Notes under the pieces: generated by a model | The model's input: the letters and a program-made list of their open reading frames with translations, nothing else | Told to the model about the DNA's origin: nothing | Database searches by the model: none | Program-made: the position numbers and the translations under genes | Origin: Crocodylus rhombifer | Lineage: Eukaryota > Chordata > Crocodylia > Crocodylidae | Direction: 5' to 3' | DNA: 64,000 nt | Assembly (NCBI GenBank): GCA_038503035.1 | Contig: JAVSML010021635.1 | Span: 62,001-126,000, forward strand | In this document: positions 1-10,696 of the stretch, piece by piece | How the letters are laid out: every line of letters begins with the position of its first letter | How positions within the stretch are numbered: the stretch's first letter is position 1

Positions 1-994
1 GAAACAAGCGGCCAGGCCCTAAACAACTGTTTAACTCTTTTAAAAGATTTTTCTGTTGCTTTATTCAACCTGGGCAGGCAAGGGAAGGGTGCCAGTCTGG
101 CAGCAACCCTCCTGAGGAGACTAGGGAGAGTGAATGACTGATCTGGTCAGTTACCCCCAAGAACCCCAGGGAAATTTTTGTTTCTGTGAATTTGATGATT
201 TTCATGTATTTATTTTTGTTTATCCTGGAAGGGGCATGCAACCCCTCTATGTGGGAGCAGTGGCACAGAATTAACATATTACCTGTGAGACTTACCTGTG
301 ACTGAGAGAAAGTCCAGGAGTCTGCACTATTTCATTCTGTCAAAACTGTCAGTAGAGATGCTCATGAGCCTATAAGAGAAAAAGAAAATACAATAAAGAG
401 AACAGATACAGATTGCTCAGAAAGACCTATGAGTGTGAGCAAGCAGTGGCATAACATCTGGGTGGCACTAGGATGGGGTGTAGGGGAGGTTGGAGCCCCA
501 GAAGAAAGTCCTAGCAAATCTGCCACTGGCCAGCTGTGGTGCAGAATAACACCTCCCAGTTGGTAACATCACAAGAAGAGCAAGATCTGGCAGGAAAGAG
601 TCGGGCCTCGCCACAGTGAATATCAGGCAAGTGATTGCAAGACCAATGGACCAGGCAGGGAAGGTACCGACCAGCCAAGCACATAAACGTAACCAGGCTA
701 AGCCCCAACATCTTCATACACCAGAGATGACCCAAGCAGGGTGCAGGGCCCGGGGCAAATCAGCTCATGTGGGGCCCTGCCCCCACCCTGATCCCATGAA
801 CCTCAGATGCAAAGAAGCTGCTACTATCGTTGGCAGTGGCAGTGGCAGTGGTGGCAGGGCAGTAGCAGGTGGCAGGACGCGAAGCCAGCGGTGGCAGTGC
901 ATAGTTGCCATGACCACTCTGCCCTGCTCCATGGGGTCCCCCAAAGCACAGGGCCCAGGGCAGTTGCCCCAATTCACACACCCCCAGGGATGGT
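1..994. other. Gene-free stretch with a short GGCAGT repeat
   Basis: No coding region is supported here: the reading frames are short, overlap on both strands and match no family I know. Composition is AT-rich up to about 420 and GC-richer from about 430 to 990, suggesting an old unrecognised transposon interior. A short imperfect hexamer repeat (GGCAGT)n lies at about 832-858. It is too short to call a minisatellite. Confidence 0.6.
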
Positions 995-1078
995 CCCACA
1001 CACACATATAGACAGTGATACTTTACTGTGCAGTAAATTGGTCTATTATGCAATCAATTATACATTATGGTAGAATCC
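995..1078 (-). mobile_element. Fragment of a 'gtgtctacac' MITE family
   Basis: This stretch matches the reverse complement of about 42500-42580, the end of a complete MITE of the same window. Shared blocks include 'actttactg', 'cagtaaatt' and 'gtctatt', and identity by eye is about 80-85% over roughly 65 bases. Only one arm is present, so the copy is truncated. It encodes nothing. Confidence 0.5.
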
Positions 1079-3217
1079 AGTAGGACTATTCCATTGTGTA
1101 AAGTTATTCAAACATCCACATTTTTTTCACATTTGTAAATTTTTTTTGGATACTGACCTTCATTCAGCTTATCTCAAAATAGTTTAAGAAGCTAAATAAA
1201 TAAAGCTAACGAAGTTAACATTAAAATAATAAAAAATCATAGCAAAGGAAGAAAGAAGCCAAGGGAGAAAAAATATGTTTCCAGGTGAGATTTCAAAACA
1301 GATGGAAATGCTAATATGGCGTTTACATAAATAGTAGATTAAGCTACATTTCAGTAATTCAGCCAGCATCAGTAAGCATAAGTCTGCCAAAGTCTGAACT
1401 CTGATCTTTCTCAGGGGACTCTTTCCTAGTAAAACTACAATGATGTTAAGGTTTAGAAATCTCACATACTATATATATAAAGGAATTCCAAAGCAGTAAT
1501 AACTGAGGCAGTTCCAGACAGTAGGACTAGTAGCCTAAGGGTAAAAAGCTTTTTGCCTGATTCTTCTCTCACAATCTCACTTACACTAGTTTCACATCCC
1601 TTTAACTCCACTGGCTTCAATGAAATTACTTCTTAAACACGAGTGCAAATGAGATCAGACTCACTTAATACCTCTGATTTTCTTTGTAAAATTATAGCCA
1701 GTTACAATGTGAGGACAAAAAAAACCCACCTAATGCAGTTTCTGTTACTGAGGGAGTTTTAAAATGTGCAAGTTACTGAGACTTTTTAACTCGGTAAAGA
1801 AACAGCTTCTCCCTCTGGGAAAATGAGTGAAAAAGGGCTTCTGCCAACATTCATTAGGACATGAGGTCAGCTTAGCTAATTAAGCTCCCAGAAGAAATAC
1901 TGTATTATTCTTAGTCATAACCAACCCTGTTTGAAACCCAAAATGTGCTTTGAAAAGTTGCTTTTAAGATGACCTTGGGCATCCAGAAAGTCAAATAAGG
2001 TGTATTATATAAAAATCTAAGTCTTGTGGATGCAGCTCTGACTCCACCAAGGAGGGATTTGGGAGTCCCATGTCAAACATTCATTGCAGCTCTACCTTCA
2101 AACAATCTTAACAAAGCCCAGCACCTGTGCAGGTGTTCTTTGTGTAAGCCATTTACAGCAATTACCACCTTCTTCCTAGTTAAAGAAAAGTTACAGTTCC
2201 ACAAGAACCTGAATAAATGTGCTTTGTGATCAACAGAACTATTTCCTCTTTGAAGAACTTGTTGAAAGCTTTGCTTGATATCATATTAGATATAAATAGT
2301 TTGACGAGTCATGGCACATGTCATAATTTTATTATTTGGGTGCTTAGGTTTCCTATTTTATAACCTTCCAATCAGTTCAAAGAAGCTGACAGTTTCTCCA
2401 AAACTCATTCACTAGCCGCCTGTAAATCTAAACATAAGCCTCCAGGCACTTGTAAAGGTTGATGCATTGCAATTATGTGGGAGGTCTGCATGTTAAAATA
2501 AGGTAGCTGCTTAAAGGAAGACTCAGAGACCATCTAAAATACAACTAGGATATTCCAAGTTGGAATCTTTCTCTTTGAAAAGTGATTGAGCCAACTAAAA
2601 GAAATAGCTTTCTTCATTATTTCTGCTTCTGAGAAATGGATTTGGCTAATATTTAAATGGAGTGTCTTTAGACCATTTAATTGTTATTGTTACTATTATT
2701 AAACCTGTTTATCACAGTAATGCTTAGGCAAGAATGCAGCCACATTGTGGTAGGCCCTATACAAACAGAGACTGTAAGCTCCACAGAGCGGACACTATCT
2801 TAAAAGAAAAGAGAAAGAGAATGGAGGAAAGAGAACACACAAGCAGAGTGAAAAATGTAATGGCATCAGTCAGTTGTGGGATAGGAGTTGGGCAGAGCAT
2901 AAATGTGAAAGAAACAACAGTGAAGAGAAGGTGATAAGGAGTTCAGGGCACAGGATAAAAGGGGCACATGTACGAGTGTAGTAATATCAAAGAGAATTGA
3001 ACTGAAGAGGCTGTGGGCAACAACTGGAGTGAACAACCAGGCAACACAGGGCAGAGAAAGTCACTTCAAAACTGTAAAGAATTTTCTGGGTGTGCAAACA
3101 TCCCAGCTTTCCCAGATTCTGCAACTTCCACTAGTGGCTCAGTCTCCAGCTGGCTCTTCTCTGAAGCACGTCCCTAAGGCCAAGTGGCAGGGAGGAAGAG
3201 GATATGACATCGGTCTT
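1079..3217. other. Unique AT-rich DNA, no gene seen
   Basis: I see no exon-like reading frame, repeat family or RNA gene. The longest ORFs are under 100 codons and show no domain. Short TA- and T-rich runs occur, for example around 1470 and 2690. Confidence 0.6.
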
Positions 3218-3220
3218 AGT

Positions 3221-3548
3221 GGACACATCTACGCATGAACTTTAATGGACAGCAACCTATTCTGCTGCACATTAAAGTGGCATGTAAAAAAAATTCTAAT
3301 CTACTAATACACTGTAGAGTAGCCACCACACATTAAGCCCCTGGGGCAGGGGGCTGGTCTCGATGATCTTCCAAGGTCCCTTCCAGCCCTCATGTCTATG
3401 AAATCTATCAAGAGTCACCTAAAAACCATGTGCTTACCCTGCTGCACATTAGCACAGCCTAATGCATATTTATTTAGTACCTCATTTTGGAGGTACTAAA
3501 TTTAATGTGCATTAGGAAAAGCACATTAATGCACATATAGATGCACCC
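3221..3548. mobile_element. MITE with 3-bp TSD (AGT), interrupted by a CR1 tail
   Basis: The left end 'ggacacatctacgcatg' is an imperfect inverted match to the right end, whose reverse complement reads 'gggtgcatctatatgtg'. The trinucleotide AGT flanks both ends (3218-3220 and 3549-3551), as expected of a 3-bp target-site duplication of PIF/Harbinger-type elements. A CR1 3' tail sits inside at about 3336-3411. The right half folds into a hairpin (arms 3458-3483 and 3490-3516, 12 bp perfect at the tip). There is no coding capacity. Related ends occur at 42493-42761. Confidence 0.55.
3336..3411 (+). mobile_element. CR1 LINE 3' tail fragment
   Basis: Only the last 75 or so bases of a CR1 element are present. 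They include 'gatgatcttccaaggtccc' and 'ttccagccct', then a 'tctatgaaatctat' tail, which are diagnostic of sauropsid CR1 3' ends. The copy carries no reverse-transcriptase coding sequence, consistent with extreme 5' truncation. It lies inside a MITE and is therefore the younger of the two. Confidence 0.8.
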
Positions 3549-4274
3549 AGTGTGCCTACTGTGGTAGGATTTACCTGGTCCACTTCTTAGTTCAGCAAGA
3601 TGCTAAAGTCTGAGGAATAGGGGAGACAAACCCTATATTGTTCAAGCCTGATCAGTCCTTACCATATGGACCCTGCGATTGAATCTTCTTAACATACACA
3701 CCTTAGGAGAAATATTTAAAATTTAAGCAGCCTAGAAGTTAGCAAGGATTTAAAGGGAAATCTAATGTCTCCTGGGAAGTGGCCTTTTAAGACAGCAGGG
3801 TCTCTAGGGACATCTCCTTGTCAAGGGTCCCTTAAACTTTGATTCCCAGTATCCTTCCAGAAACCATCTAGGACTTGGCTGCTCAAGGCTGCTTGAGAAG
3901 AGCAGTTTAAAGAACCTTAAAGTTCCTTAAAGTTTAAGGAACCCTGGAAGGCATTAGGGAGCTGCCATGGAGCTGAAGATGGATCCCTCATGCACAGAAA
4001 ATCCCACCCTCAGCTGTGACTTGTTTCCCTGCCAGATGCTGCAGAGGAGCCACCTGCTTTCCCTTCACACATGTCTCTACCCAAATTTCCTCTCCCCTCC
4101 ATCACAGTGAAGGGACCTAGGTGCTATTCATTGATGGCTGCCCCCTGCCTCTCCCTTTACTCATTTTTCATGTGCTGGTTGTGGCCTCTTCCCCTTGTTT
4201 CCTACTGGGGCACAGTGGGGCTTCTTTAGCCATGGAGCAACCTCTGCCCTGTAGGTCCCGAGGGCCTTTGTGTA
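3549..4274. other. Gene-free stretch
   Basis: Nothing recognisable is seen. Around 3905-3945 there is a small local duplication of 'aaagttccttaaag'-like sequence. The GC-richer part from about 4100 to 4270 leads into the CR1 copy and has open frames on both strands but no known domain. Confidence 0.5.
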
Positions 4275-4913
4275 GCAAAGGAGCCATTGCCAGGGTTGGA
4301 CCACAGGATGAAAAACTCCTGCATATCTTGAGCAAAACCAGGGATGTCATCCTCCCATTTTACTAAGCCTTAGTGAAGCCACAGCTGGAGTACTGCATCC
4401 AGTTTTGGGCCCCCCACTTCAGGAGGGATGTGGATTAGTTTGAGAGAGTCCAAAGGAGAGCCACCCATATGATCAAAGACCAAGAGGGCAAGCCTTATGA
4501 GGAGAGGTTGAGGGACACGGGACTCTTCAGCCTGTATAAGAGAAGGCTCAGGGATGACTTGGTGGCAGCCTACAAGTGTATAAGCGGGTGCATCAGGACC
4601 TGGGAGAACAGTTGTTCAGCAGGGCTCCCCAAGGAATAACAAGGTCTAACAGTCACAAACTCCTGGAAGACCAGTTTAGACTGAACATAAGAAAAACTTT
4701 ACAGTTCAAGTGTCCAGGGTCTGGAACAAACTCCCCCCAGAGGTGGTGCAAGCACCTTCTCTAGACTCGTTCAAAAGGCATTTGGATGTTAATCTTGCTG
4801 GGATCATTTGACCCCAGCAGACTTCCTGCCTATAGCAGGGGGGCTGGACTTGATGATCTCGCGAGGTCCCTTCCAGCCCCTACTGTCTATGAAATCTATG
4901 AAGTCTATGAAAT
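4275..4913 (+). mobile_element. CR1 LINE, 5'-truncated, C-terminal RT region and 3' tail
   Basis: Read in broken frames, the plus strand gives the CR1 ORF2 C-terminal region: peptides such as [29 protein letters not shown] and GLFSLYKRRLRDDLVAAYK are characteristic of the segment after the reverse-transcriptase palm. The 3' end 'gatctcgcgaggtccc' followed by 'tctatgaaatctatgaag' is the CR1 terminus. Stops and frameshifts break the frame, so it is a dead copy. The 5' boundary is set where CR1-like translation fades and is approximate. Confidence 0.92.
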
Positions 4914-6425
4914 GCAACAAAAAACTTAAGGAACAGACTTCATTAGGCATATCTGTGTTATTGATTTTGCATTGATTCTACTGACAGCATCACCAATGAG
5001 AGTTTTGCAGGAGCTGCGACTAATGAAGGGCCAAGCTAAAAGTTCTGCACTCCTCCAGATGCTCCACTTCGAAGCTTAAGCCCCAACTACCTGAATAACA
5101 CAGGCGCCAGGTGACCAAGAGAAATGTGTGGAATGAAACTGTTAAAAAATTATTTGTTTGTCCTGGGAATAAGCCAAGATCTTCAGAGGTGAAAGATCAG
5201 CACATTACACCTTCCACACATATTGCTGTTTTTGTTTTATAATCCTTAGCATTGGCTGATTTGGGATCAGTAGTCCTCCTTTGAGCACTGATGCTCTACA
5301 GCTTGAATGTTCTAGGTCCCAGGTTTTATCCCTAGATTTGTTTCTGGCCACAACTGAATTTTTACCAAGTTGCACTTACAACAGTAGGAAATTATTGAGG
5401 AATCTTGGATAAGTGTTTCAGTCCTAATTTAACCAGTTCTAGGCTGGTTAAATTAGGACTGAAAAAACAGCTGTAAAATTCTGATCTGAATCCAAGCATC
5501 AGAAAATTCAAGGTACCTTGATGATTAGCCCAGGGTTAAGATGTGCCAATCAAAGTATTTTAAATTTGGAATTTAGGTCCAAACTTCTTCAAGTTTGGGG
5601 GATATTCTAATCTAGGATTGTGTTTCAAGTCTATCTCTAAGATAACTAGATATCAGGGACTGATCCTTTTTACCTTTGTACTAACTTTATACAAGAGCTG
5701 GTTAGAACTTGTCACTGATTTTTTTTCTTTTTTTAAAAAGCCTAATTTGATAAAAATCAGTTTGTTCATGAAATTGTGTAGATGTCAGTGGCAATTTTCA
5801 GTTATAGATATTTAAACAAAAGTGGTCCATCTTGGAAGATTCTTATTTCACAAATTTTTGTTTCCAATTTTATTTTATGTGTTTTATCATTTCTTATGTT
5901 TATATCATTTAATGGCATGTTATTATTAATAATACATATAATGACCTGATACTTACTCCTACTAGTGAGGTCATAATAGCATAATAAGTTTTAGGCAGCA
6001 CTGTATCATAATGATTGGAACAGCTGATCTTCTGTTTTAGGTCAGAGTGTCTCTTGTTTGGGGTGTAATGAAACCAGCTGATACTGCAGTTGCTGTCCTG
6101 TCATAAGATAATGGGAAAATTAACTTCTATTAAAAATAGTTTTAAAATGTCTGGATTCTGAAACAAAAGAAAAATTCTGACTCTATTTTTTTTTCAGAAA
6201 TTCTTTTTAATGGGGAACTGAACTTAAGTTCAAAATGTGAAAATTACCTGCAAAGCCTCACTTCACCTCAGTGGTGTTATTCCTGATCTATGCCACAGTG
6301 GGAAATGGATTAGATCTACAAAATCTAAAACAGACCCAAAAGTGTCTGTCTCCCTCTTGCGTATTTCTAAAGCTGAGATCAGTAGAGCTACTCAGGCTGA
6401 TGCCCTCTCGATATGGTTGCAAACT
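4914..6425. other. Unique AT-rich DNA around a perfect hairpin
   Basis: No gene or dispersed repeat is recognised apart from the inverted repeat listed separately at 5416-5464. A weak resemblance to tRNA-like dispersed repeats occurs near 5280-5340 ('ctaggtcccaggttttatccc'-type B-box-like text) but is too decayed to call. The rest is AT-rich. Confidence 0.5.
5416..5464. repeat. Perfect inverted repeat, 21-bp arms, 7-nt loop
   Basis: The arms at 5416-5436 and 5444-5464 are exact reverse complements, separated by the loop 'ttctagg'. The arm begins 'tttcagtcctaat' and ends 'ttaaccag'. As RNA or single-stranded DNA it would form a fully paired 21-bp stem. No recognised transposon surrounds it. 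It could be a recent foldback, a hairpin RNA, or an assembly artefact. Confidence 0.9.
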
Positions 6426-6433
6426 GAATGGAA

Positions 6434-6789
6434 TCATAGGTGACACGTAGGGTAGGCACAGGTTGGGAGTGGCATGTGCTCACCCTGAGGGCGCTGCCAC
6501 CCTCCCTGAGAGAGACCTCTCCTGCTGGTAGGGGAGCATGGAGAGCGCTCCTACCTCCCCTGACGGGACATGAGCAGCGGAAGTGCTGGTGGCAGAAATC
6601 CTGGCACTTGCACCACTGCAATGCCACGTGCAGAAGTGCTGGCACTTCCACCATCACCATGCCACTGGCATACTTGGCAACTGGCCCCTGGGGCATGCCC
6701 CCTCCGGTTGCCAGCTGGCTGATGGGGGACCCGCCCCAGTCATGCCCCACTGATGTCCCTCCAAAACTTGGGAGGCACCAGTAGTCCAT
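6434..6789. mobile_element. hAT-like non-autonomous element with exact 8-bp TSD
   Basis: GAATGGAA occurs immediately on both sides (6426-6433 and 6790-6797). The ends form a weak inverted repeat: left 'cataggtgacac', right end reverse complement 'ctactggtgcctcc'. An 8-bp duplication plus this style of terminus fits hAT elements. The 356-bp interior is GC-rich with open frames on both strands (up to 140 codons), but these show no transposase features and are compositional. Confidence 0.6.
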
Positions 6790-6841
6790 GAATGGAACCA
6801 AACAAATCAAATCAATTAACCAACTATAGCTATGACATTTA

Positions 6842-7619
6842 GGCTAAGTACAGATGGTCAAAAAATCTGAGGCTGAATCAATTCAGTCTTTGCAGGTTAG
6901 TCTAAACTGCACAAATTAAATTAAAACAGAAATGAACAGACATCTACCTTTGACTCAGGAAATGCAGCCACATGCCTGCAGTGGCTCAGGCCACATGCCC
7001 AAGGGTGCTAGAACATGGCTCTCTGGCTGTGTGTTCACTTCCTCTTCCTGCTGCCTGTAAGGTTTCTGGGATTTGCAGTCCAGGCTTACAGCAGCAGGAC
7101 TCTGCAGGGTTGCCATTGGGATTTGTCATCCACAGAAACAGCCAGAAGTAAGTTTGAGCAGGGGAAGGGGTGTCAACCCCACTCCCTGGCCCCAGGCCCC
7201 AGCTGGGGTTTACCTGGATGGGGGCAGTCCTCCCCCGTAAACTGGACTGCATCCCCAGCTGGACTTGTCCCCTTCCCCACCCCCTGTGTCAGCCAGCCTT
7301 CACTGCTCCAGCTAGACAGCAGAGGGGCAGGGCCAGCCTTGCTCTCTGGAGCAGGCAGCCTAGCCCAGCCCAGCCCAGGATGCTGGGATGATGGAGGACT
7401 CTGATTTAACTTAAACCAGGGAGGGCTCTGGGACAGACATTTCATAAACCAGTTTGACCCAGATCAGTTAAGTCTGATACTACATTCAACCAGATTTATC
7501 TTAAATCAGTTTCAGCCATTTTGAAATGGGTTTATATGCACTGAGCTTCTGTTCTGTTACAGGTTTAAACCAGTTTCTGATCACTTAAACTGGTTTATGT
7601 GTAACTTCTGTCCCTAGCC
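6842..7619 (+). mobile_element. PIF/Harbinger-type MITE (Chompy-like), TTA TSD
   Basis: The element starts 'ggctaagtacaga' and ends 'tctgtccctagcc', imperfect terminal inverted repeats, and is flanked on both sides by TTA (6839-6841, 7620-7622). Subterminal blocks ('ggttagtctaa', 'aaaccagtttctgatcactt', 'cagccattttgaaa') recur in copies at 36025-36517 and, inverted, at 23142-24883. The interior is GC-rich without transposase coding. Crocodilian genomes are known to carry Chompy MITEs; that this is Chompy is my inference. Confidence 0.75.
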
Positions 7620-9044
7620 TTAGAAGCAATTTTGAAGGCATAAAAACTAAAAATAGAGAGCCAAATTCTCTCTTTCTTCAAGATTTCAGCAGTTGCATTT
7701 CCAATGAAGGCTAATGCAGTCTAGAGGCTGTTTTAATATGTACCAACTGGCAAAAGAAACAGTGAGCCATCTGCCATATCTTCCTTCCTGAATAGACCTC
7801 CTTCCCTGCCCCAACATCCATCTTGAACAAAGGATTAAAGAGGGGTGCACTGGAACTGCCTGTGTTGGTTTTATGTATGTTAAAGACTCTCCCATAAAAA
7901 GGGAATCCAATCTTTTCTCCTTTTTTGATTAATATAATATAACTGTGTACATAAAAGCACTGAATACTTTTAGGAAAAATATATTATTTATGTAGTTATT
8001 TACTTACTTTCTTATTCATTTATTTGACATATATACTATCCTCAGATAATACAACTATAATTGACATCTTATTAATATTCAAAGATTGTTTGTCAAGAAA
8101 ACAGTTCAACACACAAACCACTCTAAACAGGACATATTAATGTACATATTTTGTAAACTCCGTATGCAAAATAGCATCATTAACTTTGGAAGAATGCATC
8201 AAAAACTAAAGTAAATAACTGGAAAATCACTGAAGTTAGGACACAAGGAATTTATAGTCATAGCCATAAGAAAGTCTACAAATACACGTACATAAATATT
8301 AGTAACATGATAATTAATGAATCCTGGAAAACTTTTGAAAAAGAGAAAAGTTCTTATGCATAAGTATGCACAGATATCACAGACAGAACTTGGAAAAATG
8401 ACTTATATGGTAACTTTTTAAATGTAGCCTTTTACATTAATCAGTTTCAGATGGATTTTTTTTGGTCGGCCCAATTTGTATATGAGGAAAACATGCCTGA
8501 TTTGGAATCCAAAAATACACTTTCAAGTTCCTTTTAGTACTTCTGCATTTTGTATATGTAGTGCTTTCCTATTAGTAACAAATGGAAATCTCACTAGAAA
8601 AAATGCATTTTTTAATCACTTCATATTAAGTTCCTATTATAATGCTTTAATTTTTATTAGTATTAGATTAAAACTAGTAAACTTAGGTTTGTCTCATATA
8701 TAAACAAGATACAAATTCCCTTATTAGGAGTGCCTCATATTTATCAATAGACAACATTTTCATCTGTAAATGATAAATATTGACATTAAAGGAGCACTTT
8801 TAATTAAGGTAAAAGTTATATTTTGAGAAATATACTTTCTTATTTGTATAACAAATACAGCACAATCAGAGGAGAAACTCTGAAAGAATGAAGCACACCC
8901 AATACAAGTCGAATTTTCTGGGAATTTAGGGTGATAGTTTATTCCTTCTTTAGTTACCTAAGTGGCAGCTTTTGGTCATATATATGACATTTTTGATGCA
9001 CCAAAATCTATTCCTGGTTAAGTTGGGTAGAATATGTTATGCAA
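7620..9044. other. AT-rich unique DNA, no gene seen
   Basis: This is one of the most AT-rich parts of the window, especially 7920-8860. No repeat family, exon or RNA gene is recognised. Reading frames are short and low-complexity. Confidence 0.6.
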
Positions 9045-9047
9045 TTA

Positions 9048-9638
9048 GGGTGCAAACAGAAGTGCAACTTCCCAGTCTGACTCATGGCACTTCACAGAAT
9101 GCACCATAAGTTAAACCAATCCAATCTAACAGATGTTAGCTGTTGGGTTTGGAAGGTGGGGGATCAAGCTCAAGTTTGGAGCCAATCCAGGGAGAGAGGC
9201 TGCATCTTTGCAGCCTCTTCTCCTAGCTCCATCCCACCTCTTTAAGCTCTGCTGCTATCTCTAGGTGGGAGAGAGGGAGAAGGCAGGGGAGTGAGGTCTG
9301 TTCTGGGGTTTTCCCAACCACAGGGCTCCAATCCCCCCCCCCACACACACACACACACTCCAGTGCAGCTGGAAAAACCTCAGAATGGACGTCCATTCCC
9401 TGCCTTCTCCCCCTCCCATCCAGAGATAGCACCAGAGGCTGGGCTGTGCTGCGGCAGCCCTGCACCAGAGCAAACAGAAATTAATGAAAGTGCTCTGTTT
9501 TGGAGCATCTTCATTTGAACCCTCATGCAATGAGGGTTAATTTGCCATGCTCTGGAGTCATGCTTTTTTGTTAGGACACAGCTTTAGAGTGCTTTCAAGA
9601 GGCTGATCACGCAACAAATGTAATTTCTGTCTGAGCCC
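9048..9638 (+). mobile_element. PIF/Harbinger-type MITE with TTA TSD (copy 1)
   Basis: The left end 'gggtgcaaacagaagtgcaa' pairs imperfectly with the right end, whose reverse complement is 'gggctcagacagaaattaca'. TTA flanks both ends (9045-9047 and 9639-9641). A second copy in opposite orientation lies at 56867-57433; shared blocks include 'gttgggtttggaaggtgggg' and 'attaaccctcat'. The interior contains a C10 run (9333-9342), a (CA)n microsatellite at about 9342-9358, and a perfect 9-bp hairpin at 9518-9538. No transposase is encoded. Confidence 0.75.
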
Positions 9639-9640
9639 TT

Positions 9641-9693
9641 ACATGCAAGTCAACTCAATTCACAATAGTAGTTTGGCAGAACTGAATCTCTTA
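9641..9693 (+). repeat. Direct repeat, upstream copy
   Basis: This matches 10649-10696 in the same orientation; shared blocks are 'atgcaa.tcaactca', 'cacaat', 'tagtttggcagaa' and 'tgaatct'. The copy begins right beside the MITE end at 9638. Its partner ends right beside an hAT element. Whether this is a short dispersed repeat or remnants of one larger duplicated segment cannot be told by eye. Confidence 0.6.
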
Positions 9694-10373
9694 GGGGGAC
9701 TTAAAAGTGGACAGTGTAACCCAGATCATAATCATAGCCAAGTTACCCTATACAGTTGGTCTATGTATACTCCATGTATACTCCAAGAACAAAAGTCACT
9801 CTTCTGGAATGCCCTAGGTTCCCCTTCAGTCAAAGAGGGCCCAAAACTGGCCCTCCAGCTTCCCAGTGCAGCACTCTAAAGATCATACCACAGGTTAACT
9901 ATTATCCAGTTCCTTCTCTGATGCTCCTCTTTAAGTTGAGCTACTAATATAGTCATTGGAAAAATGGAAGAGAAGCAGTGAAGGGGGAAAGAGCCCTGGA
10001 AGCAAGGGCCAAGGCTAAAACAGAAGGCTGCTTTCCAGGTAAGCAGCCACCTCACTAAGCTACACATCAGGCTTGCACTCTTCTTCCTGTCTCACATCTC
10101 CCAGATCCCTTCCTTTTAAAGCTGCCCAAGGCACCAGCTTCAAAAGAAGCTCCAGAAGAAAAATTCAGTATTGACTAGCCTGTGGTGTGGTGGTGACAGT
10201 CCTATGCTAGGCAGTCAGAAAAACCTATATTCAAAGACTGTCTGGTTATTGGGGTCCTAAAACCCAGGTCCTCCAGCTTCCCAGATAAGTGTTCTAGTTA
10301 TTCAACTCCTAGTGGGAAGAAAAAGCGTAAGTTGGTCCCTTTCCTGCACCACCCTGAGTCTCCCTCCCCTTTA
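9694..10373. other. Gene-free stretch with weak tRNA-like text
   Basis: No exon is supported. Around 10190-10320 there is text resembling the tRNA-like dispersed repeat found at 27.8 and 31.3 kb (a 'cagtcctatgctaggcagtc' block, then 'aacccaggtcctcc'), but it is very decayed. Confidence 0.4.
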
Positions 10374-10580
10374 GTCTACATCCGGCTAGTCCTGGATTTT
10401 GGTCAACTACATTTCTGGCCATCTAAGGTCACTACATGCCCACAAGGAGCATGTATACACTCCTTAGCTAAATATGCAGCCTACTGTACGTGCCCAGTCT
10501 CCACACATATGTAGCACAGAGCTACATGCCCAGGAATAGGATTGCTCGCTGCGTGTAAGTGCCAAAAATGTCATGTAGAC
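10374..10580. mobile_element. Possible MITE with 'gtctacat' ends
   Basis: The stretch begins 'gtctacat' and ends 'atgtagac', exact 8-bp inverted ends, with TTA on the left and AAA on the right. It resembles the 'gtgtctacac' MITE family in its ends, but the interior is not shared with other copies I can see. The short terminal match makes this tentative. Confidence 0.35.
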
Positions 10581-10648
10581 AAACAAAAACCTGCCACTTG
10601 GATAACAGAAAAGAAAGAGAATGTCACTCTTAGCTACCAACATCTAGA

Positions 10649-10696
10649 ACATGCAAATCAACTCACAATGTTAGTTTGGCAGAATTGAATCTTTTA
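10649..10696 (+). repeat. Direct repeat, downstream copy
   Basis: This is the partner of 9641-9693, about 1 kb downstream in the same orientation and lacking a few bases in the middle. It abuts the left edge of the hAT copy that starts near 10697. Confidence 0.6.

Noticed and set aside
444..528. hAT element with 'cagtggcat' and 'tgccactg' ends
   Set aside because: The ends match over about 7 bases only, and the flanking octamers differ completely.
616..1011. 131-codon plus-strand frame
   Set aside because: It spans a GGCAGT repeat and a MITE fragment, is open on the other strand too, and shows no known domain.
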